Source: Microvirga arsenatis | Lineage (GTDB): Bacteria > Pseudomonadota > Alphaproteobacteria > Rhizobiales > Beijerinckiaceae | Direction of reading: 5' to 3' | Assembly: GCF_009910705.1 (NCBI RefSeq) | Contig: NZ_JAAAXJ010000007.1 | Coordinates: 1 to 64,000 of the forward strand | DNA length: 64,000 nucleotides | Shown here: one piece after another, positions 16,955 through 25,066 of the stretch | Position numbering within the stretch: position 1 is the stretch's first letter | How the letters are laid out: each line of letters opens with the position of its first letter | Program-made: the position numbers and the translations under genes | Notes under the pieces: model-generated | Database searches by the model: none | The model's input: only the letters and a program-made list of their open reading frames with translations | What the model was told of the DNA's origin: nothing

Positions 16955-18094
16955 ATGAGCTGGGATTTCAGGTTCGGCATCGAGGAGGAGTACTTCGTCA
17001 ACGATGCGCCGAAGCGGGATATTGCCAAGGGAAAGATCAGGGAGTTCTTCGCCGCGTGCCGGGATCGGGTGTCGGGCGACATCCAGCCCGAGATGCTGGA
17101 GCCGCAGCTCGAGATCGCCACCAAGCCCTCCCTTGAGCTCGCCGAGGCCCGCGCCCAGCTCGCCGAGATGCGTTCGGCCGTCGGCTCGGTGGCGCGCGAC
17201 TTCAACCTGTCCATCATGGCCTCGGGCACGCATCCGCTCGCCGTCTGGTCCCGCGTGCGCCCCACGGCGCAGCCGCGCTACGGCAAGGTGATGCACGACC
17301 TGCAGATGCTGGGCAGCCGCAACGTGCTGTGCGGCATGCATGTCCATGTCGAGGTGCCCGATCCGGGCAAGCGCGTGGACATCATGAACCGCATGCAGCC
17401 GTATCTGCCGCTGTTCCTGGCCCTGTCCACCTCCTCGCCCTTCTGGCAGGCGCAGCGCACGGGCCTGCTCGGCTACCGGCTCGCCGCCTATCGCGAGTTG
17501 CCGCGCACGGGCTTTCCGGACCTGTTCGAAAGCGAGCAGGACTACCAGCGCTACATCGACACCCTCGTCGCCGCCCGCGCGATCGAGAATTCGAGCTATG
17601 TCTGGTGGGTGATCCGGCCCTCACTCAAGCACCCGACCCTGGAGCTGCGCGTCGCCGACAGCTGCACGCGGCTCGACGACACCATCGCCATCGCCGCGCT
17701 CTACCGCTGCCTGGTGCGGCGCCTGAGCCTCGATCCCACGCTCAATGCCGGGCAGACCGGAGCCTCGCGCGCGATCAACGAGGAGAACGGCTGGCGCGCC
17801 CAGCGCTACGGCATCCACGGCAGCTTCGTCGACGAGAAGACGCGCGCCGCCAAGCCCGTGCGGGACCTGCTGCACGAGACCCTCGACCTCGTGGCGGAGG
17901 ACGCGAAGGAGCTCGGCTGCCAGCGCGAGGTCGACCTCGCCCGCTGGATCGTGGCCCGGGGCACCAGCGCCGACCAGCAGCTGACGCTCTATACCGAAGC
18001 GGTCGGCCGGGGCCTGTCGAACCGGGATGCCCTGGCCGGCGTGGTCGACTGGCTGAGCGCGGAGACGACGGGGGAAGCGGCGATCCGGCATTGA
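16955..18094 (+). CDS. Carboxylate-amine ligase, YbdK/GCS2 family
   Basis: A 379-residue ATP-dependent ligase of the glutamate-cysteine ligase type 2 family. The start FRFGIEEEYFV is the ATP/metal motif of the family, followed by EMLEPQLEIATKP, SGTHPLAVWS and CGMHVHVEVPDP. The C-terminal half has STSSPFWQAQRTGLLGYR and TLELRVADSC. The E. coli homologue YbdK has weak gamma-glutamylcysteine activity. Here the gene lies directly upstream of a true gshA of a different family (123 bases apart), so a separate substrate or backup role is likely. The substrate is not known. Confidence 0.88.
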   Translation: MSWDFRFGIEEEYFVNDAPKRDIAKGKIREFFAACRDRVSGDIQPEMLEPQLEIATKPSLELAEARAQLAEMRSAVGSVARDFNLSIMASGTHPLAVWSRVRPTAQPRYGKVMHDLQMLGSRNVLCGMHVHVEVPDPGKRVDIMNRMQPYLPLFLALSTSSPFWQAQRTGLLGYRLAAYRELPRTGFPDLFESEQDYQRYIDTLVAARAIENSSYVWWVIRPSLKHPTLELRVADSCTRLDDTIAIAALYRCLVRRLSLDPTLNAGQTGASRAINEENGWRAQRYGIHGSFVDEKTRAAKPVRDLLHETLDLVAEDAKELGCQREVDLARWIVARGTSADQQLTLYTEAVGRGLSNRDALAGVVDWLSAETTGEAAIRH

Positions 18095-18217
18095 CGGGGG
18101 CGCATGGCTCCCATCGCTTCCGTATCTGCGTCCCTCATTGCACCTTGGCCTTAAGCCGCTTATTGAGTCCCGACCTGAGTCGGCGCGCCTTGAACGCGCT
18201 TTTTGATGAGGTGATGC

Positions 18218-19588
18218 ATGGCGCGGGACGTATCCGATACGACCCCCATCGGTGCGCGTTCGGAGCTCGTGGAATGGATCGCCTCCGGCGAGAAGCCGCG
18301 CGAATCCTGGCGGCTCGGCACCGAACACGAGAAGGTTCCGTTCTACAAGGCCGATGCCTCGCCGGTTCCCTATGAGGGGAGCCGGGGCATCCGCGCCCTT
18401 CTGGAGGGGCTGCAGGAGCGCACCGGCTGGGCGTCGATCATGGAGGGCGACCACCCGATCGGCCTTGCCGATGATGCGGGCGGCGGCGCGATCTCGCTCG
18501 AGCCCGGCGGGCAGTTCGAGCTGTCCGGCGCACCGCTCAGGACGCTCCATGACACGGCGGAGGAGACGGCCCGGCACCTCGCCGACGCGAAGGCCGTCGG
18601 CGAAGGGCTCGGCATCGGCTTCCTCACCCTCGGCATGAGCCCGCTCTGGACGCGCGCTCAAACGCCCGTGATGCCGAAGGCGCGCTATCGCATCATGACG
18701 GACTACATGCCGAAGGTCGGCTCGCTCGGTCTCGACATGATGTACCGCACGTCCACCGTGCAGGTGAACATGGACTACGCGTCCGAAGCCGACATGGTGA
18801 GGAAGCTGCGCGTGTCGCTGGCGCTGCAGCCCATCGCGACGGCGATCTTCGCCAACTCGCCCTTCACGGACGGAAAGCCCAACGGCTATCTGTCCATGCG
18901 CTCGCGGATCTGGCTCGACACGGACAAGGACCGCACGGGCATGATGGCCTTCGCCTTCGACGAGGGCTTCGGCTACGAGGCTTACGTGGATTGGGCGCTC
19001 GACGTGCCGATGTATTTCGTCAAGCGCGGCTCGACCTATCACGACGTGGCCGGCGCCTCCTTCCGCGATCTCTTCGCGGGCAGGTTCGCGCCGCTGCCGG
19101 GCGAGCGCGCCACGCGATCGGACTGGGCGAACCACGTCTCCACCCTGTTCCCGGAAGTGCGCCTGAAGCGCTATCTCGAAATGCGCGGCGCGGATGTGGG
19201 CTCGCTCGAGCACATCGTCGCGCTCTCGGCCTTCTGGACCGGCCTTCTCTACGACGACGCGGCGCTCGACGGAGCCTGGGAGCTCGTGAAGGGCTGGAGC
19301 GCACAGGAGCGCGAGCGGCTGCGCGCCGACGTGCCGAAGCTGGCGCTGAAGGCAACCATCGCCGGCCGCTCCGTGCAGGACGTGGCCCGCGATGCGGTGG
19401 CGCTCGCCCGCGAAGGCCTCAGGCGCCGCGCCTTCCTCGACGGGTCCGGCCGGGACGAGACGCGCCATCTCGCCTATGCGGAGGAGATCGTGTCTTCGGG
19501 CCGCACGCAGGCGGAGCGCCTGCTGGAGCTGTATCACGGACGCTGGAACGGCACCGTGCAGCCGGCTTTCACGGAATGCGTGTTCTGA
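18218..19588 (+). CDS. gshA: Glutamate--cysteine ligase (plant-type, class III)
   Basis: GshA makes gamma-glutamylcysteine, the first step to glutathione. The 456-residue protein is of the alphaproteobacterial/plant class, unrelated in sequence to E. coli GshA. Motifs seen are RLGTEHEKVPF near residue 31, GAISLEPGGQFELSGAP near 89, PKVGSLGLDMMYRTSTVQVNMDYASE near 170-195, and SMRSRIWLDTD. Plant enzymes are redox-regulated by Cys pairs; the only Cys I see here is near the C-terminus, so that control is unlikely. The ATG has GAGGTGA upstream. The gene is convergent with the GGDEF gene, ten bases apart. Confidence 0.96.
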   Translation: MARDVSDTTPIGARSELVEWIASGEKPRESWRLGTEHEKVPFYKADASPVPYEGSRGIRALLEGLQERTGWASIMEGDHPIGLADDAGGGAISLEPGGQFELSGAPLRTLHDTAEETARHLADAKAVGEGLGIGFLTLGMSPLWTRAQTPVMPKARYRIMTDYMPKVGSLGLDMMYRTSTVQVNMDYASEADMVRKLRVSLALQPIATAIFANSPFTDGKPNGYLSMRSRIWLDTDKDRTGMMAFAFDEGFGYEAYVDWALDVPMYFVKRGSTYHDVAGASFRDLFAGRFAPLPGERATRSDWANHVSTLFPEVRLKRYLEMRGADVGSLEHIVALSAFWTGLLYDDAALDGAWELVKGWSAQERERLRADVPKLALKATIAGRSVQDVARDAVALAREGLRRRAFLDGSGRDETRHLAYAEEIVSSGRTQAERLLELYHGRWNGTVQPAFTECVF

Positions 19589-19598
19589 ACCGAGGGGC

Positions 19599-21092
19599 TC
19601 ACGCCGCCTGGGCCGTGGCCACGCGGTTGCGGCCGCCCTGCTTGGCCCGGTAGAGGGCCGCGTCGGCCAGGGTGATCAGGTCCTTCGGGCCCATGCGGGA
19701 GCGGTCGAGGCTCGGGACGCGGGTGGCGCTGCCGACGCTGACGGTGAGGATGCCGATCGGCGCATTCGCCTCGTGCGGAACCGTCAGCGCCTCCACCTTC
19801 GCGCGGATCTCCTCGGCGACGACAGCCGCGCCGGACTCGTCGACGCCGGGCAGCAGCACGACCAGTTCCTCGCCCCCGTAGCGCGCGACGAGATCGGCGG
19901 GCCTGCGGGCCGCGCCGGCAATGGTCCTGGCAACCTCCTGCAGGCATGAATCGCCGGCCTGGTGGCCGTAGATGTCGTTATAGGCCTTGAACTGGTCCAC
20001 ATCGACCAGAAGCAGGGACACGGGCGATTTCTCCCGCGCGGCGCGCAGCCATTCCGTCTCGAGCCGCCGGTCGAAGGTGCGCCGGTTGGCGAGGCTCGTC
20101 AGGCCGTCGGTGGTGGCCAGAACGGCGAGTTCCGCCTCTGCGGCCTCGCGCCGGCGCAGCTCCCCGGCAAGGTTCCAGCCGAGGGTGCCGATGAGGATGA
20201 CGAGGATGACGATGGCGACCGTGCGAAAGACGAACTCCTCGTTCCAGTTCTTGAGGGCCTCCTCCTGTCCCACGGCGGCAAGCACCATGACGGGATAGAT
20301 GTGGTTGCGCTGAACGGACGCGAACCGCGCCACGCCGTCGATGGGGGAGACATATTCCCCGAAGCCCGGCACCCTGCCCGATTCGGCCCATGCGCTGAAG
20401 GCCTGCTTCACTCCGATGGCCGATTCGAGGTAAGGATAGCGGGACAGGAGCGTGCCGTCGGTGCCCAGAAGCGCGACGGTGCCCTGGGAGCCGATGTCGA
20501 AGCGGCCGAAGAAATTGGCGAAGTAGCGGGGCGGGATGCTGATCTGCACCACGCCGGCAAAGGTGCCGTTCGGCTTGGCGAGGCGCCGCGACACGGTCAG
20601 CACCCAGTCGCTGCCGAGCGGGTCGCGGATCAGGGATCCGAAGCGGAGCTTCCCGTCGATCGTGTTCTTGTGGTGCTGGAAGAAGGCCTGCTCCTGAGCG
20701 TTCACCTTGTAGCGGTGTCCGGGAAGCGAGCTGCTCAGCAGAAGGCCGTCCTCGCCATAGACCGTCAGCGACTTCACCGATTGGAGCGTCTGGATCCGCT
20801 CGGTGAAGAAGCCGTCCATGGCCGCGATGACGGCGGGCGTGGCGCCGCCGGTCTCGATCCGGTCCACCACGTCGACGAGAATGGCGTCGGCGAGGTTGAA
20901 GATGTCCTCCGCATGCTGGCTCAGGGACTTGGCGAGGTTCTTCATCTCGCTCTGGATGCGGGCGAATTCCTGCTCCCGCTCGTGCCAGTCGCGCCAGCCT
21001 TCCAGCCCGAGGATCACCAGGCACACCACGAGCACGAAGGCCCGGAGTCCCCGAGCCGAAGCGTGTGGCCTGATGTGCGTGAATGCCCTCAT
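19599..21092 (-). CDS. Membrane diguanylate cyclase with Cache sensor domain
   Basis: The 497-residue protein has a first membrane helix (about residues 17-32), a periplasmic double-Cache-like sensor (about 40-275, with LTVYGEDGLLLSSS and GVVQISIPP), a second helix (about 282-303) and a C-terminal GGDEF domain. The active-site motif is GGEEL (about residues 403-407), an accepted active variant. The inhibitory site RxxD is present as RPAD five residues before it, so the product c-di-GMP probably feeds back. It should make c-di-GMP in response to a small periplasmic ligand, which cannot be named. It is alone in its unit. Confidence 0.93.
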   Translation of the reverse strand: MRAFTHIRPHASARGLRAFVLVVCLVILGLEGWRDWHEREQEFARIQSEMKNLAKSLSQHAEDIFNLADAILVDVVDRIETGGATPAVIAAMDGFFTERIQTLQSVKSLTVYGEDGLLLSSSLPGHRYKVNAQEQAFFQHHKNTIDGKLRFGSLIRDPLGSDWVLTVSRRLAKPNGTFAGVVQISIPPRYFANFFGRFDIGSQGTVALLGTDGTLLSRYPYLESAIGVKQAFSAWAESGRVPGFGEYVSPIDGVARFASVQRNHIYPVMVLAAVGQEEALKNWNEEFVFRTVAIVILVILIGTLGWNLAGELRRREAAEAELAVLATTDGLTSLANRRTFDRRLETEWLRAAREKSPVSLLLVDVDQFKAYNDIYGHQAGDSCLQEVARTIAGAARRPADLVARYGGEELVVLLPGVDESGAAVVAEEIRAKVEALTVPHEANAPIGILTVSVGSATRVPSLDRSRMGPKDLITLADAALYRAKQGGRNRVATAQAA

Positions 21093-21117
21093 GACGCTGC
21101 CACCCTAACAGCCCAAG

Positions 21118-21435
21118 CTATCCTGAAGCCATCTTCAGGCCGAGGATCCCGGAGACGATCAGCCCGATGCAGACAAGACGCAGCATTGTTGCGGGTTCCT
21201 CGAAGAGGTAGATGCCGAGCAGCGCCGTTCCCACGGTGCCGATCCCGGTCCAGACCGCATAGCCGGTTCCGACGGGGAGGGATTTGAGGGCGAGGCCGAG
21301 GAGCAGGACGCTGACGATCATGCTCAGGGCCGTCAGAACGGAGGGAAGCGGACGGCTGAAGCCGTCGGTGTACTTCAAGCCGATCGCCCAGCCGATCTCG
21401 AACAAGCCGGCGAGCGCAAGCCAAATCCATGCCAT
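21118..21435 (-). CDS. sugE: SMR-family guanidinium exporter SugE/Gdx
   Basis: A 105-residue protein with four membrane helices. Glu13 in LAGLFEIGWAIGLKYTDGF is the essential proton/substrate site of the SMR family. KYTDGFSRPLPS and LPVGTGYAVWTGIG are characteristic of the SugE/Gdx branch, which exports guanidinium, rather than of the EmrE multidrug branch. The start is the ATG at 21435, with GGAGGTC seven bases upstream. A guanidine-II riboswitch lies immediately upstream, which independently supports the assignment. It probably acts as a homodimer, since only one SMR gene is present. Confidence 0.95.
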   Translation of the reverse strand: MAWIWLALAGLFEIGWAIGLKYTDGFSRPLPSVLTALSMIVSVLLLGLALKSLPVGTGYAVWTGIGTVGTALLGIYLFEEPATMLRLVCIGLIVSGILGLKMASG

Positions 21436-21440
21436 GACAG

Positions 21441-21503
21441 GACCTCCGTCATTGGCAGGGCCGTCCCTACCGGGCGTCATGAAAGGATGAGGTCGTCCTC
21501 ACC
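21441..21503 (-). promoter_or_regulatory. Guanidine-II (mini-ykkC) riboswitch controlling sugE
   Basis: Read on the minus strand, two small hairpins each present an ACGR tetraloop. Hairpin 1 (21503 to 21486) is GGTGAGG-ACGA-CCTCATC. Hairpin 2 (21471 to 21454) is GGTAGGG-ACGG-CCCTGCC. The linker is 14 bases. The sugE Shine-Dalgarno GGAGGTC (21447 to 21441) follows at once. The 3' arm of hairpin 1 contains GACCTC (21494 to 21489), complementary to the Shine-Dalgarno, so ligand-stabilised hairpins could free the ribosome site. Paired ACGR hairpins before an SMR gene are the defining features of the mini-ykkC class, which senses guanidinium. The pairing scheme is read by eye. Confidence 0.87.
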
Positions 21504-21574
21504 TCCTCGGATATAGAGGGTCGAGGGGTGGCGCACAACCGTTTTGCCTGGGACCTCTGTCCCAAGCTGTAAGA

Positions 21575-21874
21575 TTAGTTACCGGGCTCCTCGGAAACCC
21601 GGCCGGAGCGGCTTAAGGAGGCCATGGGATCGAAGGGCGCGTAGATCTGGTGCTTCCAGTCGTCGCCGCAATTGATGCAGATGGAGCGCACCATGTGGTT
21701 GCTGCGCTCGAGGCGCTTGAGCAGCCTCTGCTGCCGCTCGACCGCCTCGTTGGCCTCGCCGTCCACGCCCGAAGGGCGGACGGTGAGCTGAAGCGGCCTG
21801 CTCTCCGGCGCCGTCTGGGCATGGGTCGGCGCTGCGAGCAGGAGAAAGCTGGCGGTCCATGCGAAGCGGTTCAT
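21575..21874 (-). CDS. Hypothetical small secreted protein
   Basis: A 99-residue protein of unknown function. The first 20 residues form a clear signal peptide (NRFAWTASFLLLAAPTHAQ). The mature part is polar, with a helical Glu/Arg-rich stretch (EANEAVERQQRLLKRLERS) and then SICINCGDD, whose two Cys could be a disulfide or metal pair. The ATG at 21874 is preferred because AGG lies five or six bases upstream; another ATG lies two codons earlier. It is upstream of sugE on the same strand, but the riboswitch lies between them, so the two are probably separate units. Confidence 0.68.
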   Translation of the reverse strand: MNRFAWTASFLLLAAPTHAQTAPESRPLQLTVRPSGVDGEANEAVERQQRLLKRLERSNHMVRSICINCGDDWKHQIYAPFDPMASLSRSGRVSEEPGN

Positions 21875-21963
21875 CGGCATCCTGCGGCTGAGCGGGCTCT
21901 GAACGTCACAGGAATCCAGGACACAGTGTTTCGTCAAGGCCGAATGCGGTGCCTGAGACCTTT

Positions 21964-21991
21964 GGCAGCGGCGGGAGACCCCGCCGCTGCC
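21964..21991 (-). terminator. Hairpin after the autotransporter gene
   Basis: A perfect 12-base stem (GGCAGCGGCGGG / CCCGCCGCTGCC, 21964-21975 and 21980-21991) with a four-base loop lies eight bases past the autotransporter stop. The minus-strand sequence after it has only a short A/T run, so termination may be weak or need Rho. Confidence 0.6.
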
Positions 21992-21998
21992 GTCCGTC

Positions 21999-24914
21999 CT
22001 AGAATCGCACGCTCAAGGAGCCGCGCAGGGTGTGCTCCTGGTCGCGCCGGCCGATGGCGCCGTCATACATCACGCCGAGGGTGACCGTGTCGTTCACCTG
22101 CCAGTTCACGCCCACCTCCACCACCAGGCTGTCGCGGTCGATGGGGGCGCCGACCACGAGGAAGGGCGTCGGGAAGCCGTCCACCGTGAAGCGCGCCTCG
22201 GGCCGCACGTCGCCGAAGGCATGGCGCCAGCCGAGCATGCCCTTGAAGGTGAGGGCGCCTGATTCGGTCGGCACCGTGGCGGCGAGCCGCACGCCGAGGG
22301 TGGAATAGAGGGTGTCGAACGCCGCGACCTCGCCCGTTGCCCGGTACGGCGAGGCGTTCTCCACGACGTCATGGCCGCTCACATGCACATAGGCGAGGCC
22401 CGCGAAGGGCTCGAGCGTCACCCGCTCCGCAAGCCGGAACGTGTAGCCGATCTCGCCGAACACCTGCACGGAATCCGCCGAGGTGCTCGCGGCGCCGCCC
22501 CGGAACCGCCCGGCGACGGCATTGCGGGAGAGGTCGATCTCGTGATGGGCATAGGCCACGCCGCCGCGCAGGCCGAGGGCCCCGAAGGCGGCGGAGCCGT
22601 AGGCGCCGAGATGGAAGCTCTCGATGTCGCCCGAGGCTGCCGCCGCGTCGATGTCGAAGGAGGTGGCGAGATAGCCCGCCGCGATGCCGAGGCGGTAGGG
22701 GGTGCCGAGGCCCGCATCGACGCCGACCACGATGCCGCCCGTGGCCCGGTCCATGGCGGCCGAGACCGGCGTGGCCTCGCTGTGGCCAACGGAGCCGAGC
22801 ACCTTGCCCCACGCGCCCCATCCGGTGCCCTGCTGTGCCGGCGCGGCGGCAACGGGAGCGGCGGGCGGGGCATGGCGCCCGGGAAGATCGGCCGCGTACT
22901 GAACCGGAACGGAATCGATGGCGACGAAGGACGGCATCGCGCCCATGGCGTTGGACGCCGAGCAGCGCAGGCGGCACAGCACCGCCGCACGGAACAGGTT
23001 TTCGTGGTGCAGGATCGTGACCGGCGGCGTGGTCTCCGGTTGCAGGGGAGGGGCAGGCCTCGGGCGGCTCGGATCTTCCGGAGGAGCGTCGGGCGGAGGC
23101 CGGTCGGTGAAGACGGGCAGGAGCTCCAGATAGACGTTGTTCGCGTCCTTGGTCAGGATCGGCCGGAAGAAGATCAGGTCGTCCACGTCGCTGAACTGCC
23201 CGGTCACGCCCTGCCGGGCGGTGAGGATCGTCCAGCGGCCCGGCGAGTAGGCGGCCCGCTCCGCATGGACCTCCACCGTGCCGCCCCGGATGGTCGCCCG
23301 ACCGTCGGCCACGATGCGGTCGCTCTCGAAGCGGTTGTTGAGATCCACGCGATAGGTGGTGCCGGCGGCGATGTTCACGTCGCCGCGCACGTTCAGGGTG
23401 CGGATGTCGCCGACGCCCGCGCGGCTCGCGGCGCCGTCGACGCCGGGAGAGAGGATGCTGCCCGCAAGCGCATCGATGCTGCCGACGGTGCCCGTGCCGC
23501 CGAGCGTCGCGCCGCGATGGACGGTCATGTCGGAGCCGCCCATGCTGCCCGTCACGAGCAGCGTGCCCTCGCGCACGGCCCACGGCATCGCAGCGTTGTT
23601 GTCCTTCTCCGTCGTCCAGGTGGAGGTGCCCACCTTCTCGAAGCGCTCGAAATCGCGGTACTTGGCGCCGGCGCCGATCTCGCGCACGTCGAAGGCGGCG
23701 TTCGTCGCGCCTCCGAGCTTGAAGGTGTCCGTGCCGGCGCCGGCTCTCGCGAGGCCCTGGATGGTGGAGCTGGCGCCGATGAGCAGGGAGTCGCTGCCGT
23801 CGCCCAGATCGATGGCGGCGCCGCCCGCGACGTCCGTTCGGATGAGCCCGAAATTCTCCACGTCCTCCGCGCCGAAGCGGCCGCGCAGGGCGACCTCGTC
23901 GCGGCTCAGGATCCGGCCGCTCGCATGGTTGATGATGGTGTTGCCCTGGCCGGCATTGCTGATGACGTAGAGCCCTTCGCCGTCGGTGCCCAGGCCCTGC
24001 ACGGTGCCGCGGTTGTCCACCCGGTTGCCGGTTCCCTCGAGCTTGATGCCGCGCGCCTCGGCGCCCGATGCGGTGATCGTGCCCTCGTTCGTGACTGTGC
24101 CGGCGTTGCCGATCAGGCGGATGCCGTCGGCGGTGAAGCCGGTCGTCGCGATGGTGCCCCGGTTGACGATGGTCGCGTTCCGCGCCGGGTTCGTGACGCC
24201 GCCGCCATCGGCGCGGATGCCCTCGCCGCCGGCGCCCGTGGTGCTGATCGTGCCGGTATTGACGAAGGTGTTGTTGTTGCCCTCCGCGATCATGCCGCGG
24301 GCCGACGAGCCCGACGTTTCGAGCCTGCCGCCGTTGCGCAGCACGTTGTCGTGGCCGCGCGCGATCATCGCCTCCGACGAGATGCCCTGGGTGGTCACGC
24401 GGCCTCCGTTCGCGAGCGTGTTCCGGCTGCCCGTGGCCTCGATGCCGTCCACGGAGTTCTGCTGCGTCGCCACCGTGCCGTTGTTGACGATCGTGCTGCC
24501 GTCGTCCTCGGCATAGATCGCGTTGAAGGCCCCATCTCCGTTGCCGCCGGTGACGGTGACCGTTGCGCCGTTGTCGATGGTGACGGTGCTGTCGCCTTCC
24601 ACGCGGATGGCGGCGCCGCTGGTCTGCATGGTCGTGCCCGCCTGCACCTCGACCGTCGACGGCGTGTTCTCCCGCGCCCAGTAATGGTCGGTGGTGTTGC
24701 CCGAGCAGACCACGTTCGTCCGCCCGCCGGAGACGCTCGACGTGCACGCCGCCTGCGCCCGGTCGAGCGGAGCAGCGATCGCGGCGAGAGAGAGGGCCAG
24801 GGCGCCCGGCGCCGGCGCTCTTTGCAAGAGGCGGATCATCCGCCGGGCTGCACAGGCGTTCGACACTTCATCGCGGCCCGGAGCATCCGGACCTGCATGT
24901 CCTCGTTTCGGCAT
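21999..24914 (-). CDS. Classical monomeric autotransporter (type Va secretion)
   Basis: The 971-residue protein has a long signal region (about residues 1-56), which suits the extended signal peptides of autotransporters. The passenger (about 57-600) is built of imperfect repeats of roughly 24 residues such as GTISTTGAGGEGIRADGG, GTIATTGFTADGIRLIG and GTITASGAEARGIKLEG, expected to form a right-handed beta-helix. A Pro-rich linker (about 600-640) leads to a C-terminal beta-barrel of about 270 residues (WGAWGKVLGSVGH to the end) finishing in SVRF with the terminal Phe typical of outer-membrane proteins. The passenger's role (adhesion or other) is unknown. The ATG at 24914 is preceded by GGGGA; a later ATG at 24839 is possible. 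Confidence 0.93.
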   Translation of the reverse strand: MPKRGHAGPDAPGRDEVSNACAARRMIRLLQRAPAPGALALSLAAIAAPLDRAQAACTSSVSGGRTNVVCSGNTTDHYWARENTPSTVEVQAGTTMQTSGAAIRVEGDSTVTIDNGATVTVTGGNGDGAFNAIYAEDDGSTIVNNGTVATQQNSVDGIEATGSRNTLANGGRVTTQGISSEAMIARGHDNVLRNGGRLETSGSSARGMIAEGNNNTFVNTGTISTTGAGGEGIRADGGGVTNPARNATIVNRGTIATTGFTADGIRLIGNAGTVTNEGTITASGAEARGIKLEGTGNRVDNRGTVQGLGTDGEGLYVISNAGQGNTIINHASGRILSRDEVALRGRFGAEDVENFGLIRTDVAGGAAIDLGDGSDSLLIGASSTIQGLARAGAGTDTFKLGGATNAAFDVREIGAGAKYRDFERFEKVGTSTWTTEKDNNAAMPWAVREGTLLVTGSMGGSDMTVHRGATLGGTGTVGSIDALAGSILSPGVDGAASRAGVGDIRTLNVRGDVNIAAGTTYRVDLNNRFESDRIVADGRATIRGGTVEVHAERAAYSPGRWTILTARQGVTGQFSDVDDLIFFRPILTKDANNVYLELLPVFTDRPPPDAPPEDPSRPRPAPPLQPETTPPVTILHHENLFRAAVLCRLRCSASNAMGAMPSFVAIDSVPVQYAADLPGRHAPPAAPVAAAPAQQGTGWGAWGKVLGSVGHSEATPVSAAMDRATGGIVVGVDAGLGTPYRLGIAAGYLATSFDIDAAAASGDIESFHLGAYGSAAFGALGLRGGVAYAHHEIDLSRNAVAGRFRGGAASTSADSVQVFGEIGYTFRLAERVTLEPFAGLAYVHVSGHDVVENASPYRATGEVAAFDTLYSTLGVRLAATVPTESGALTFKGMLGWRHAFGDVRPEARFTVDGFPTPFLVVGAPIDRDSLVVEVGVNWQVNDTVTLGVMYDGAIGRRDQEHTLRGSLSVRF

Positions 24915-25036
24915 CTCGCTTCCCCATGGTTATCTTGTAACGGGGCGAGATAGAAGGCGTCTTCGCGCCGAATACTCCTCGTTTGGAGGGGGAGACGGGG
25001 TTCGAGGCAGAAAAATGATGGGTGCCATCCAATCTG

Positions 25037-25054
25037 ATGTGCGTTTTCGCACAT
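25037..25054 (-). terminator. Hairpin after the GH113-like RTX gene
   Basis: A seven-base stem (ATGTGCG / CGCACAT) with a four-base loop lies 12 bases beyond the stop codon of the gene ending at 25067. There is no clear T-run on the minus strand, so this is a possible rather than a certain terminator. Confidence 0.45.
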
Positions 25055-25066
25055 GCCGCTTGGCCT

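Noticed and set aside
17621..19537. Minus-strand frame of 638 codons
   Set aside because: It is the antisense of gshA and the end of the YbdK-type gene.
22371..24953. Plus-strand frame of 860 codons
   Set aside because: It is the antisense of the autotransporter; its His/Arg/Ala-rich composition is typical of a shadow of high-GC DNA.
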